Shown here in pieces: positions 7,171-15,026 of a DNA stretch of 15,026 nt. The position numbers and the translations under genes were made by a program. Position 1 is the first letter of the stretch, and the number at the start of each line of letters is the position of its first letter. Source of the DNA: Candidatus Hydrogenedentota bacterium (lineage in GTDB: Bacteria > Hydrogenedentota > Hydrogenedentia > Hydrogenedentales > SLHB01). The notes beneath the pieces were generated by a model. The model worked only from the letters and a program-made list of their open reading frames with translations. It was not told the origin of the DNA and did no database searches. The stretch spans positions 1 through 15,026 of the forward strand of contig DAOLNV010000111.1 of NCBI GenBank assembly GCA_035416745.1, written 5' to 3'.

Positions 7171-8643
7171 TCAAAACCCTTCGAGACGCACCCCGAACGC
7201 GGGCGTTTCCGTTGTGTCGGTTGAAGTGTCCAGGTAGCGTGCTAGCACGGCGCACCGGTCGGCGTCGATGATATGGTCGTCGCCTTTGCCGTATACGACT
7301 TCGCCGCTGGCGGATATCGAGTAAGTGTGGCTGGCGTACTGGGACTCGCGGTCGGGGAGCGTGGGGAACACGATGGTGCCCTCGAGCATGCGGCGTTCGA
7401 GGAGTTCGGTCATGTACTGTTTGACGTTGCGCCGGTGTGGGGAGCCGTCGGGGAGAGGTTGGAGATCGATGGACGCGCCAAATTCGAAGGCGAGCACCTT
7501 TTCGCACCAGCCGGTGCCCTGGGCCATGAGATTGTGAGCAACGGCGCGGCCGCTGTTGCCGCAATCGATGCCGATGCGGCGAAAATCATAGGCGCGGTCG
7601 AGTTCGGCAATGATCTCCTGCTGCCGCGCATAATGCACCCCCTCGAGATGCACCCGCAGCACGTTGACGAAATGCGGTTCGGCGGCGCGGTACACCACGA
7701 ATTCGGAGGGGTCGCGCGCATAGCCCAGGTCGCACCCGAGGTAGTAATCGCCGCGCGGAACGGTTGCCGGGGCGTCAAACACGTCGCCGCCTGTCAAGCG
7801 CAGGTCGTGGAAATCGAGGCCGTCATCAACGCAGGCGAGGTAGGCATCAAGATCGAATACGGCCTGCGCGGGCGCGCCGTGTTGGCCCAGCACCCGGTGC
7901 ACATAGCCGGGAGAATTCCGGCCGCCGTAGAGACGGGCGAGTTCGGCGTCCTTCTCGGGTGTGAACTCGGGGTTCAACGATGACGGCCAGTTGTATCGCT
8001 CGGCGGCGGGGTCCTGGGTCATGCGGTGAAAGGTGTTGCGGAGGCCGTTGGGCACGCCGTAGACCCAGCGCCGCCCCCCGCCGTTAAGGGCCTGGAACAG
8101 TTCGGCCCAGGATGGCTCGGTCATTTCCTGGGCTTCGTCGACGACTTGCCAGTCGACGTGCAGCCCTTGGAAGTTCATGCCGTGGGGCCCGGCGATGCGT
8201 CCCCACAGGACAAATCCGTTCGAGAAGCGCAAGAACCACGAGGGGGAGCGTTTAACCTCGAGCAGGCCCGGGCCAAAGTGGGGGGTGGTCTGAAAACGCC
8301 GCACCAGACGGTTCATGAGGGGAAAAAGATGGTTCTCGCACTGGGTTGCCACGAGCATTTCGGTGTTCGGACAGAGTACCGATGCCCATGCGGCAATGAT
8401 CTCGATCTCGGCGGTCTTGCCGACGTCGCGTCCGTCGCAATGGACCTTGCGCAGGGCGTACGAATTGAGCGAACCCTCCTGATACGGGCGGGCGCTCCAA
8501 GGGCGGCCTCTGGTGTCGCGGATGAAGTGCCGTGCAAAGGCCGTGCGCCGGTGCAGGGCAAGCCACTGGCGAACCTGGGTCTCGGTAGCGCCGCGCTTGC
8601 GCAGCTGGTTTCGCGCGCGGCGTTCGTTCCATGCTACGGTCAC
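7171..8643 (-). CDS. Phage-type terminase large subunit (packaging ATPase/nuclease)
   Basis: 490 residues from a GTG at 8643, which overlaps the stop of the small-subunit-like gene as GTGA and follows GAAGG at seven bases. A second GTG at 8685 would add 14 residues but has no ribosome site. The N-terminal ATPase has a variant Walker A CDGRDVGKT (69-77), in the usual terminase form G-R-x-x-G-K-T, and Walker B WQVVDEAQE (165-173). The C-terminal RNase H-like nuclease shows the expected acidic residues: Asp305 in YYLGCDLGYARDPS, Asp360 in RIGIDCGNSG, and Asp460 in DDHIIDADR. All catalytic residues appear present, so the gene is not obviously dead. In phages this protein cuts concatemeric DNA and drives it into procapsids. 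Here no portal, capsid or tail gene lies within several kb on either side. Confidence 0.85.
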   Translation of the reverse strand: MTVAWNERRARNQLRKRGATETQVRQWLALHRRTAFARHFIRDTRGRPWSARPYQEGSLNSYALRKVHCDGRDVGKTAEIEIIAAWASVLCPNTEMLVATQCENHLFPLMNRLVRRFQTTPHFGPGLLEVKRSPSWFLRFSNGFVLWGRIAGPHGMNFQGLHVDWQVVDEAQEMTEPSWAELFQALNGGGRRWVYGVPNGLRNTFHRMTQDPAAERYNWPSSLNPEFTPEKDAELARLYGGRNSPGYVHRVLGQHGAPAQAVFDLDAYLACVDDGLDFHDLRLTGGDVFDAPATVPRGDYYLGCDLGYARDPSEFVVYRAAEPHFVNVLRVHLEGVHYARQQEIIAELDRAYDFRRIGIDCGNSGRAVAHNLMAQGTGWCEKVLAFEFGASIDLQPLPDGSPHRRNVKQYMTELLERRMLEGTIVFPTLPDRESQYASHTYSISASGEVVYGKGDDHIIDADRCAVLARYLDTSTDTTETPAFGVRLEGF

Positions 8644-9161
8644 GAACAAGCCTTCGATGCGCGGGGCCGGGCGGCGCCGCTGCACGATGGGGCGCGCTTC
8701 TGTCTGCGTTTTTCAAAGGCGAGGGCGTCGTCCAGCACGCCGTCGCCAAGACGCAACAGGGGACCAATCTCCTCGCCAAGGGCGCCGGTTCCTCCGGACG
8801 CCGCGGTCGCTTTGCACGCCTCCTCGAGTTCCTGCAGGGCTTTGCGCACGCGTTCGCGGGCTTTCATCGATTTCTCGACCATGGGGTGAATCTCCTTGAA
8901 AACCGGGCCGTTGTCTTCCTGCATACGGCAGACGCCCTCGTTGCGAAGGACGTCTTCCATGCGGCGTGCGCTGAGCCACGCGACGATGAGCTCTTCGGCG
9001 CGGATGGCAATCGACGGTGCAAGAACGGACCTCGAGGCGGCAAGGCAAGGCTCGAGAGCGGTTTCGAGCGCGTTCACGAGGGCTTCGACCTCGATGTCGC
9101 TCCCGAGCCGGGCCCAGCCGTTGCCGTAATGGTTGCGCAACAATTCCGACAGAAATCTCAT
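8640..9161 (-). CDS. Putative terminase small subunit (P27-like)
   Basis: 173 residues, mostly helical. The start ATG at 9161 has AGGAGG five bases upstream, which decides against an in-frame start at 9275. The central part (about 52-117) includes VLRNEGVCRMQEDNGPVFKE followed by IHPMVEKSMKARERVRKALQELE. Its pattern of NG...HP followed by a long charged helix resembles P27-family small terminase subunits. The C-terminal 50 residues are low-complexity and basic. It overlaps the large subunit by four bases, the normal order for a terminase pair. Small subunits bind the packaging site and regulate the large subunit. The family call leans on the neighbour; the large-subunit call is stronger. Confidence 0.6.
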   Translation of the reverse strand: MRFLSELLRNHYGNGWARLGSDIEVEALVNALETALEPCLAASRSVLAPSIAIRAEELIVAWLSARRMEDVLRNEGVCRMQEDNGPVFKEIHPMVEKSMKARERVRKALQELEEACKATAASGGTGALGEEIGPLLRLGDGVLDDALAFEKRRQKRAPSCSGAARPRASKACS

Positions 9162-9425
9162 CAGAACCTCCTGTCCTGTGCGTGAATGCGGGGGTTTTCG
9201 CGCAAACACGCTTCCGCCTATACAGGCCGAGTGTTGCCGTAGGCCGGAGATGCCGGCGGCGCGAGAGAACGGCATAAGTTGCAGCAGGACACCGGTTACG
9301 GCGGGGCAAACGACTCTGCCGCCCCGGCCGGATGTGCTGTTTCGTTAGGAGGAGGGGGCCGGCGCGAATGCTCTGTGAGCGTGCCGCGACCTACTCACGC
9401 GGACGTTCCTCGAACGGATGCGGCC

Positions 9426-9839
9426 TCAGTGTATGCCGTCGCCGATGGCGAGATCGCGGCGGGCGGTAGCGATGCTGATCGTGAATCCCGCAATGAGGTC
9501 GATAAGGGAAATGAGGGTGAGCAGGATGAACGTCGCGGTCCCGGCCCCGCTCACCACGATGAGTTCGACCAGAAAGATGATGAAGACGGCGGTCGACAGC
9601 ATATGGTCAACAATGGCCGTCCGGGAGACGCGGGTGGCCTTCAGGATCTCGATGAACAGGAGCAAGATGCCGATCCCGACGAGCAAGTCGCCCGCTCCGA
9701 ACGCCATGGGTGTCTCGCGCGTCATGTGCGAGATGTGAAACAACGTCGGGTTGGCCTCGAAATCCACGCCCGACAGCATGGCCGCGTTGTATGCAATCAA
9801 CACGACCGCCAACAGTGGAAAGTAGATAATGAGCTTCAT
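9426..9839 (-). CDS. Small four-helix membrane protein, uncharacterised
   Basis: 137 residues with four hydrophobic segments, roughly 2-22, 46-66, 80-100 and 102-122. Polar marks include HISHMTRET between the first two helices, EILKATRVSRTAIVDH before the third, and a basic tail TARRDLAIGDG. The start ATG is preceded by GGGAG at six bases. Similar small membrane proteins of this layout occur in many proteobacteria, from memory, without known function. It is divergent from the membrane protein gene at 10084 and downstream of an extended -10 promoter candidate. Confidence 0.75.
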   Translation of the reverse strand: MKLIIYFPLLAVVLIAYNAAMLSGVDFEANPTLFHISHMTRETPMAFGAGDLLVGIGILLLFIEILKATRVSRTAIVDHMLSTAVFIIFLVELIVVSGAGTATFILLTLISLIDLIAGFTISIATARRDLAIGDGIH

Positions 9840-10083
9840 GATGGGCTCCCGTGTGCCGGTTGTTCCAGCGAGATTCCAGCGAGAGCATATGCCGCCGGGG
9901 TGCGATGATCATAGCATAGAAAGGCAGCGGCAAAAAGGGAACAGACGGCGGGAATTCAAACATTTGGCCGAATCACGCAATGGCCGTCAGCTGCGGGGAC
10001 CTTCGAGTATTGACAACCTTCTTGATAGAAGCAGAAAATCACAACCAGAAGAATGCGCGTAAGAGAACTTGGGTCAAAGAACA
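9840..10083. promoter_or_regulatory. Divergent promoter region between two membrane protein genes
   Basis: 244 bp separate two divergent genes. On the minus strand, TGCTATGAT (9908-9916) is an extended -10 element, with TTTTTG 17 bp upstream as a poor -35. On the plus strand, TTGACA (10010-10015) is a perfect -35, with GAAAAT (10034-10039) after an 18-bp spacer as a weak -10. No operator palindrome was evident. Confidence 0.45.
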
Positions 10084-10485
10084 ATGACCGTTGAGATTCT
10101 GTTTGCGTCAATATGGGCCATTTGTGGCGCGGTTCTTGTGGGATCCCTGCTCCAACTGCATCGGTTTCTCAAAACGAAGCCCAGCATCGCGGACGAGGCG
10201 AGCTTTGCGCGGTTCAAGGCGCTGGCGCGCACAGAGATGTACTTGGCGCTGTTTATGCTTTCGCTGTCGCCCTTAATATTCGTAGCGAGCGCTGCGCTTG
10301 TCTTCAAAAACGGCCTCCCCGGTCTTGCGGCCGTGCTTATTACCAGCGCAATCTTCCTCGGGTGCTCCATGTACCACAAGAGAATCGAGAGGAGGACCCA
10401 CAATCTGCCGGTAGCGGAAGCCCTCGAAGAAGAGTACCGCGCGGTCTGCACTTCGTGGATCAAGAAGCCCTGGCCGGACTTCTGA
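10084..10485 (+). CDS. Small membrane protein, uncharacterised
   Basis: The only plus-strand gene in the window that I can support: 133 residues from the ATG at 10084. An in-frame TTG at 10069 would add five residues, and neither start has a strong ribosome site. Hydrophobic segments lie at about residues 3-23, 53-75 and 79-97. A cytoplasmic-looking charged tail (HKRIERRTHNLPVAEALEEE) ends in WIKKPWPDF. It sits behind the TTGACA promoter candidate and faces the 3' end of the GT-C gene. I do not recognise a family. Confidence 0.65.
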   Translation: MTVEILFASIWAICGAVLVGSLLQLHRFLKTKPSIADEASFARFKALARTEMYLALFMLSLSPLIFVASAALVFKNGLPGLAAVLITSAIFLGCSMYHKRIERRTHNLPVAEALEEEYRAVCTSWIKKPWPDF

Positions 10486-10538
10486 GGGGGCACGAGGGAG
10501 CGGCCGGACGGGCCCCCGGAGCTGATGCGGCCCGTCAA

Positions 10539-10626
10539 AATTTGGTTACAGTCGGTGCAGGCAGGCAGCTCTCTCGCCCGGCCTGTCCGAATTGCCGAAT
10601 CAGCGCGACGGCATCCCACTGCCGCA
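10539..10626 (+). repeat. 88-bp diverged direct repeat, copy A
   Basis: It begins AATTTGGTTACAGTCG (10539-10554), identical to the start of copy B at 12981. Over the first 37 bp about 30 positions match. Similarity continues, with small gaps, to GCCGCA at 10621-10626. It lies between the convergent ends of the membrane protein and GT-C genes. Read on the minus strand in one frame it gives DAVALIRQFGQAGRE..PTVTKF and a stop, loosely like DDFALVRSFERGKER in copy B. It might therefore be a decayed gene end. Confidence 0.6.
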
Positions 10627-10637
10627 AGCCGACATGT

Positions 10638-12431
10638 CTAATCGCCGTTGATCAGCGCTTCGGCCCTGTCCGCAGGGAGAAGGTCCGGGCGGAGTCGCAA
10701 CGCGTCTTGGTAAAGAGGCCGAGCCTGGTCGGGTTTTCCCACGTGGTCAAGGGCGACCGCGAGGTTAAACATTGCCAGCGGGTCATTGGGGGACATCTTC
10801 AGGGCGGACTGGAAGTCGGCGATAGCTCTCTCGAATTCCCGCGCGGCCTCTTCCGGTTTGCCCATTTTCTCGAGGATCACGCCCATGGTGTAGTGCACGC
10901 TGCCGTTGTCAGGCTCCAGAAGCTCCAGTTTCGCGAAACACTCGTGTGCGCCGCCCAATTTGCCTTGGGCGAGACGCACCAGCCCGAGGGTCTTGTAGCC
11001 AGGAGTGAAATAGGGATTCAGCCTCATTGCTTCAGCCACGTACTTTTCCGCCTCATCGAGACGCCCTTCTTCCGCCAGATAATCGCCCAGTGCGTAATTC
11101 GCCGTAGCGTTGTTCTCTGTGACCGCCAGGGCGTGGCGGAAAAGAGTCTCGCTGTTGCGCCAGTGTTCGAGTTGAAACCGCGATGCTACGGCGAGCACTA
11201 ACAGGATCGTTATGGAACAAGCCGAAAGCAATTGCCCGAACGTACTATGCTTCGCAGAGGGCATGACACTGTAAGCCAACATGATGAAGAGCCCGACTGA
11301 GGGAATGTAGCTGTAACGATCCGCCATCGCTTGGGACCCAACCTGGACAATGCCAATGACAGGCACGAGCGTGCCCAAGTACCAGAGCCATCCCACAAGC
11401 AAGTGCGGATACCGCGCCGCTAACCAGAGCACGACGACGGTCACGACCACGAGGATCAGTGCCGCAATTAGGAGCTGCCATAAGGGGCGCGACGAATACG
11501 TGTGCGGATAAATGACTGCGTAGTCGGTTAGCCATATCAGCTTGACAATGTAAGCAACGTAGGATACCACAGCGTTCGCCAAGCGCACTCTCAATGGTAG
11601 GGACTCAAGATCTGATACGGCATTGGTTGTGTATTGAAAGACAAAAGTCAATATAGATGATCCCAGGGCCAAGGCAAAGAGTGGAATCTTTTCCACAATA
11701 AGCGCGAGATTCCCTCTTAGAGGTGCCTCGGCACATCCATCGAATGCGTACCGTCCCAGTGGCCAGAAGTCCAGGAGCAGGAGGGTAAAAGGCAACGTGA
11801 CCAGCATGGGTTTTGCCGTCAGGCCGAGGGCATAGAGCAGTACCACAGGCCAATACCGGCGCAGACCCGGTTTACGGGCATAGCTTACGTACGCCAGAGT
11901 GCTCAGAAACCAGAAGCAGGCGCTCAAAACATCCTTGCGTTCCGCAATCCACGCAACTGACTCAACATGCATCGGATGCAGCGCAAAAAGGGCGGCAACA
12001 CAAGCACCGGGCCACGGTCTGTCAGTGAGCCGGAGCAGAAGAAGAAACAGCAAAACCGTACCGGCAGCATGGAGCAGAATATTCGTCAAGTGGTGTCCCC
12101 ATGGATCCAAACCGTACATCTGGACGTCGAGCATGTGGGACAAAAGAGTCAACGGGTGCCAGTTAGAGGATACCGAGGCTGTCAGGGCCCACCGCACTCC
12201 GGCGGCTGTGATGCCCTGCTGGACCTCCGCGTTGTCGGTGACGTACTGGCCGTCGTCAAACTGGTCAATGAACTGATGGCCCAGCACAGGCCAATACACG
12301 GCCAGTGTCAGCACAAAAAGCCCGGCCCCGATTAATATGCTGCGCGCTGATGGTTTCTGGAGAGCAGCAGGCAGGGTAGTCTCCTCAGGTGCACGGCCAG
12401 TCCGTTCGCGACGCGCCACGACAGTCGTCAA
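10638..12431 (-). CDS. GT-C glycosyltransferase-like membrane protein with C-terminal TPR repeats
   Basis: 597 residues. The N-terminal two thirds is a polytopic GT-C type module with about ten membrane helices. A luminal-loop acidic pair is Asp59-Asp60 in DQFDDGQYVTDN, followed by NWHPLTLLSHMLDVQMYG. The family hallmark HPMHVESVAWIAERKDVLS lies at 152-170. This layout matches bacterial relatives of TMTC/protein O-mannosyltransferases, which use lipid-linked sugar donors outside the membrane; the acceptor here is unknown. Residues about 441-584 hold four TPR-like helical pairs, such as YALGDYLAEEGRLDEAEKYV. The start is uncertain. An in-frame TGA lies upstream, the first usable codon is a TTG at 12431 directly abutting AGAGGAG, and a GTG lies at 12419. 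The TTG overlaps the TGA of a doubtful upstream frame as TTGA. Confidence 0.85.
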   Translation of the reverse strand: MTTVVARRERTGRAPEETTLPAALQKPSARSILIGAGLFVLTLAVYWPVLGHQFIDQFDDGQYVTDNAEVQQGITAAGVRWALTASVSSNWHPLTLLSHMLDVQMYGLDPWGHHLTNILLHAAGTVLLFLLLLRLTDRPWPGACVAALFALHPMHVESVAWIAERKDVLSACFWFLSTLAYVSYARKPGLRRYWPVVLLYALGLTAKPMLVTLPFTLLLLDFWPLGRYAFDGCAEAPLRGNLALIVEKIPLFALALGSSILTFVFQYTTNAVSDLESLPLRVRLANAVVSYVAYIVKLIWLTDYAVIYPHTYSSRPLWQLLIAALILVVVTVVVLWLAARYPHLLVGWLWYLGTLVPVIGIVQVGSQAMADRYSYIPSVGLFIMLAYSVMPSAKHSTFGQLLSACSITILLVLAVASRFQLEHWRNSETLFRHALAVTENNATANYALGDYLAEEGRLDEAEKYVAEAMRLNPYFTPGYKTLGLVRLAQGKLGGAHECFAKLELLEPDNGSVHYTMGVILEKMGKPEEAAREFERAIADFQSALKMSPNDPLAMFNLAVALDHVGKPDQARPLYQDALRLRPDLLPADRAEALINGD

Positions 12432-12813
12432 CTCCTCTTGAGGTCAAAACCCCGCCCGGAACCCGCATGCATATCCTGTGAAGAGAGCGGATATCTCACT
12501 TGTCCTGACGTGCGGAGAAAGGCAGATTCACGGATTGACTTAAAGGTTCCATGTGCGGTATCTCTTTCCTGTCCCTGATAGCCATTGTCTTGAGCTTTGA
12601 ATGCCAGGCTGTTTGCAGAAGAGCATACCCCATCCGTGGGTTCATTGCCAGCGGTCCACATGGAATAGGGAGATGCGCATAGAATACCAAGCAGCATGGG
12701 ATTGAGTTAATGATGAAAAGAAGCAGCACAACAAGCAGAGTCATTCGGAGTCAGCGTTCAGGTCGAGGGAACGCGTGAGATTATACCGACTCGGAAGACG
12801 GTTAGCATTGGAA

Positions 12814-12857
<44 letters not shown>

Positions 12858-12980
12858 GTTGCCCGGTCAAATAGGCGCCAATTGGCACATTATGGTTTCT
12901 TATTGGTTCGCATAGGCTTACGACTTCACAGACGTTTTTCTTGAAGGCCTGAATTGGTTCAAATTGGCCGGGACAGTTAC

Positions 12981-13067
12981 AATTTGGTTACAGTCGCAGC
13001 AGCTGGACAGCCCTCTCCTTCCCCCTTTCGAAACTCCTGACCAGAGCGAAGTCATCGCAGCGCCGCA
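12981..13067 (+). repeat. 88-bp diverged direct repeat, copy B
   Basis: Same orientation as copy A, 2.4 kb away, sharing the exact 16-mer AATTTGGTTACAGTCG (12981-12996) and weaker similarity up to GCCGCA (13062-13067). Just to its left GTTACA occurs at 12976-12981 and again at 12987-12992 inside the repeat. Both copies lie just beyond the 3' ends of minus-strand genes. Copy B is about 120 bp from the tRNA scar. Confidence 0.6.
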
Positions 13068-13102
13068 CGAAAGTCACGGTGAAGGCGCATTGAACCGCGT
13101 CG

Positions 13103-14686
13103 TTATTGCGTCTGCTCGGCGAACCGAAAGGCGTAGAGTTTCGCTGAACGCATGGCAAAGCGCAGACGAACGGCATTCCCGGCGAGTGCGGAGACATCGG
13201 AGCGGCCTTGCCACTTTACGACATAGGCCGTATCGTTGAACAAAATGCGGTTGCACTGGTCCAACGCAAACCCGTCAATGGGTTTGCCCTCTTCGTCTTC
13301 GATCTGGACGCGCGCCTCGCCCATCGCGGCCACGTTAATATTGAGTTCCAACCGCTCTCCCTCGAACACAAGCGACGGCGTCACGAACCATCCGCCTTCG
13401 TAAGGCGCGTCGGCGGATACAAATCCGTCCAGGCGTTGGATAGCCACACCGACATATTGGCGTCCCCAATTGTCGCGGCTCTTTCGCCCTTCCTCAGGCA
13501 GCGCGCGGAATCCGCCGTGGGTGAATGGCCAGCCCGTACGGTACTGGTAAAGGTAGTTACCGACGCGAACGTGCCAGCCGGTCTGCTGGGCCGCTCCCCA
13601 GTCCGGTTCGCCCGGAAGGCCGCGTTCCACGTACGGTTTGCGGTCATACCGCATCCAGTGAATGCCGTCGCGGCTTGCGCAGAACTGGCCGTCATTCACG
13701 CCATCGTTGCCGACGGAGCTCTCATCGCTGCGGAAATGCTGATAGGTCATCGGGAACAGGAAGTAGGCGTCTGCGGCATATGGATATGCGTACGGCGAAT
13801 GCGTGTAGATGTCCGAATCGGGCGGGTCGAGTTCGTCAGCGCACAACACCGTCCGGATGTTGCCGACAGGCCACGGTGCCAGGATATCGTCCATCTCGAG
13901 TCGGCCCACGGCCCGGCCCGGACGCAGGACCTTGGGCGCCACGACCGGCGGGTCGCTCTCGATGGGCGAAACGAACGGATACGGTGGCTTGCCGTCGCCG
14001 TCAATCATCACCCGGAGGTAGACGACATACTTGCCAATTGCGGCGTCCCAGAACGCCGTGTGCTGGGTGTCCGCAGCAATCTCGGCGACTCCTTGAGACG
14101 GCAATTCCCAGTGAATCCCGTCGGAGGACGTCCCCACTCGGACGTCCTTCCACTCTTTGTCTTGGTGGACGGTATAGACCAGTTTGTAGCGATGTTCGGG
14201 CTTCCCGTGTGGGTCAATGAACACGCTCGAGTTCACGATATCGTCAATGATGAGGTTGTTGTCTTTTGAGCCTTGAAACTCGATGATGCCCAAGCTCGGC
14301 TTTGTCCAAGTCAAGCCATCTTTGGACACGGCGTAGCACAAGCGCGAGCGCCCACCCGCCCATTGATCGTTGTCAAATGCCTGATACCACATCTTCACCT
14401 CGCCGTTGTCCTCAGCCACCGTGAGCCAGATGATGCGAAACGCATCCCAAGGCTTGTCGCTGACAATCACCGCCTCCGGGCGCTTGACCGGCGGATTCAC
14501 GACCAGCGCGATCCCTTCCGAAGCGGCGATGAACCGGTGGTCGAGGAAGAGTTGCTTCACCGATCCAATCGAGACGGAGACATGATTCCCCGCTGCATCC
14601 GCGGATGCCGTTGTCGCCGAGATCGCGAAGACGAGACACGTCAGACCTGCCACAAACCGGCATTCCCCGGCCTTTGTCGTTCCCAT
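13103..14686 (-). CDS. Secreted beta-propeller-like protein with SxDGxxW boxes (glycosidase-like, activity unproven)
   Basis: 527 residues from an ATG at 14686 with GGGAGG six bases upstream. The frame is open further upstream, but that part has no signal peptide and reads as a broken neighbour. Residues 1-29 are a signal peptide (GLTCLVFAISATTASA, cleavage after Ala29), so the protein is exported. Three boxes, SKDGLTW (121-127), SSDGIHW (187-193) and SRDGIHW (338-344), resemble Asp-boxes or blade repeats of five-bladed propellers such as GH32/GH43-like proteins common in planctomycetes. NNLIID and KLVYTV strands fit such a fold. Residues about 430-527 look like a separate beta-sandwich ending in VRLRFAMRSAKLYAF. 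I could not assign catalytic acids with confidence, so a carbohydrate-binding or hydrolytic role is inference. Confidence 0.75.
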   Translation of the reverse strand: MGTTKAGECRFVAGLTCLVFAISATTASADAAGNHVSVSIGSVKQLFLDHRFIAASEGIALVVNPPVKRPEAVIVSDKPWDAFRIIWLTVAEDNGEVKMWYQAFDNDQWAGGRSRLCYAVSKDGLTWTKPSLGIIEFQGSKDNNLIIDDIVNSSVFIDPHGKPEHRYKLVYTVHQDKEWKDVRVGTSSDGIHWELPSQGVAEIAADTQHTAFWDAAIGKYVVYLRVMIDGDGKPPYPFVSPIESDPPVVAPKVLRPGRAVGRLEMDDILAPWPVGNIRTVLCADELDPPDSDIYTHSPYAYPYAADAYFLFPMTYQHFRSDESSVGNDGVNDGQFCASRDGIHWMRYDRKPYVERGLPGEPDWGAAQQTGWHVRVGNYLYQYRTGWPFTHGGFRALPEEGRKSRDNWGRQYVGVAIQRLDGFVSADAPYEGGWFVTPSLVFEGERLELNINVAAMGEARVQIEDEEGKPIDGFALDQCNRILFNDTAYVVKWQGRSDVSALAGNAVRLRFAMRSAKLYAFRFAEQTQ

Positions 14687-14710
14687 TGAAGACCTCCCTG
14701 GGCAAAGTAG

Positions 14711-14729
14711 GGGCGGGACAACTCCGCCC
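14711..14729 (-). terminator. Weak hairpin upstream of the propeller gene
   Basis: A perfect 6-bp stem GGGCGG/CCGCCC with a 7-base loop, followed on the minus strand by CTACTTT. It lies between the end of the frame-shifted coding stretch and the ribosome site of the secreted protein gene. It could end an upstream transcript, but the stem is short. Confidence 0.3.
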
Positions 14730-15026
14730 GTCATCTTCTCCCGTAACTTCGCCAAAGCCGCGACGACTTCCTCTTCCGTGTGGCACTCCGCCACGTTGTG
14801 CCCAATCACGTCGAGGTATGCACGCACGTGTAGACCAATATTTCCCATACGAACTTGTCCGCGACCTGGGCGGGCTGATTCTCTGCAATAACAGGCGCAT
14901 TGATGAGCTCCGCTAACGCCGGTCCTGCTGTCATAATACCCATATAAGGACCTTTACGGCCAGGAAGGATCCACGCGGAGAGAACTGCGCACGTATTGGT
15001 CGTCGAAGTGAAAGAGCGAGCAAAAG
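14730..15026 (-). pseudogene. Coding-like stretch with shifted frames, probable broken gene (partial at right edge)
   Basis: Protein-like text on the minus strand moves between frames. From the window edge one frame gives FHFDDQYVRSSLRVDPSWP and stops at 14954. A second, open from the edge and with ATG at 14943, gives GRKGPYMGIMTAGPALAELI and NAPVIAENQPAQVADKFVWE before its stop at 14806. A third, in frame with the secreted protein gene, gives AYLDVIGHNVAECHTEEEVV then AALAKLREKM. The pieces read naturally one after another, which suggests two frameshifts in one gene or assembly errors. I do not recognise the family. The alternative is a short genuine 45-residue gene at 14806-14943. Confidence 0.35.

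Noticed and set aside
13208..14269. Plus-strand open frame of about 350 codons opposite the secreted protein gene
   Set aside because: Antisense to a gene with a signal peptide, repeated boxes and a good ribosome site; composition is that of a shadow frame.

Overview
The window is a GC-rich bacterial fragment with almost every gene on the minus strand. The gene set suggests a planctomycete-like or Hydrogenedentota-like bacterium, probably from a metagenome assembly. The clues are LL-diaminopimelate aminotransferase, two large pseudopilins with an H-X(n)-DG C-terminal motif, a multi-membrane-segment GT-C protein with TPR repeats, and a secreted beta-propeller-like protein with repeated SxDGxxW boxes. 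This taxonomic guess rests on family resemblance only.

Layout, left to right. Positions 1-2664 (minus) hold a tightly coupled trio read from right to left: ABC ATPase, ABC-2 permease and a membrane-anchored TPR-like protein that runs off the left edge. Both junctions are ATGA overlaps. Just upstream, 2754-3977 (minus) is dapL, which makes LL-diaminopimelate for lysine and peptidoglycan. Positions 4277-6894 hold two paralogous pseudopilin genes, each with a strong GGAGG site and each followed by a 13-bp perfect GC-rich hairpin. Between them lies a decayed GxxExxY-family gene with a related sequence in opposite orientation beside it. Positions 7171-9161 (minus) hold an isolated phage-type terminase pair (small then large subunit, overlapping as GTGA) without other recognisable phage genes. 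Two small membrane proteins are transcribed divergently from a shared promoter region (9426-9839 minus, 10084-10485 plus).

The right third (10539-15026) looks like a scarred, mobile-element-influenced region. It holds a GT-C/TPR glycosyltransferase-like gene (10638-12431), then the 3' half of a tRNA-Glu gene starting in the anticodon loop (12814-12857), the usual appearance of an integrase attachment scar. Two copies of an 88-bp diverged direct repeat (10539-10626 and 12981-13067) bracket that block. Next are the secreted SxDGxxW protein gene (13103-14686) and a coding-like stretch that switches frame at least once, probably a broken gene running off the right edge.

No CRISPR array, rRNA gene, intact tRNA or complete insertion sequence was seen. 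I did not find a convincing new multi-gene system. The best leads are the tRNA scar with its flanking repeats, the orphan terminase pair, and the ABC transporter/TPR operon.
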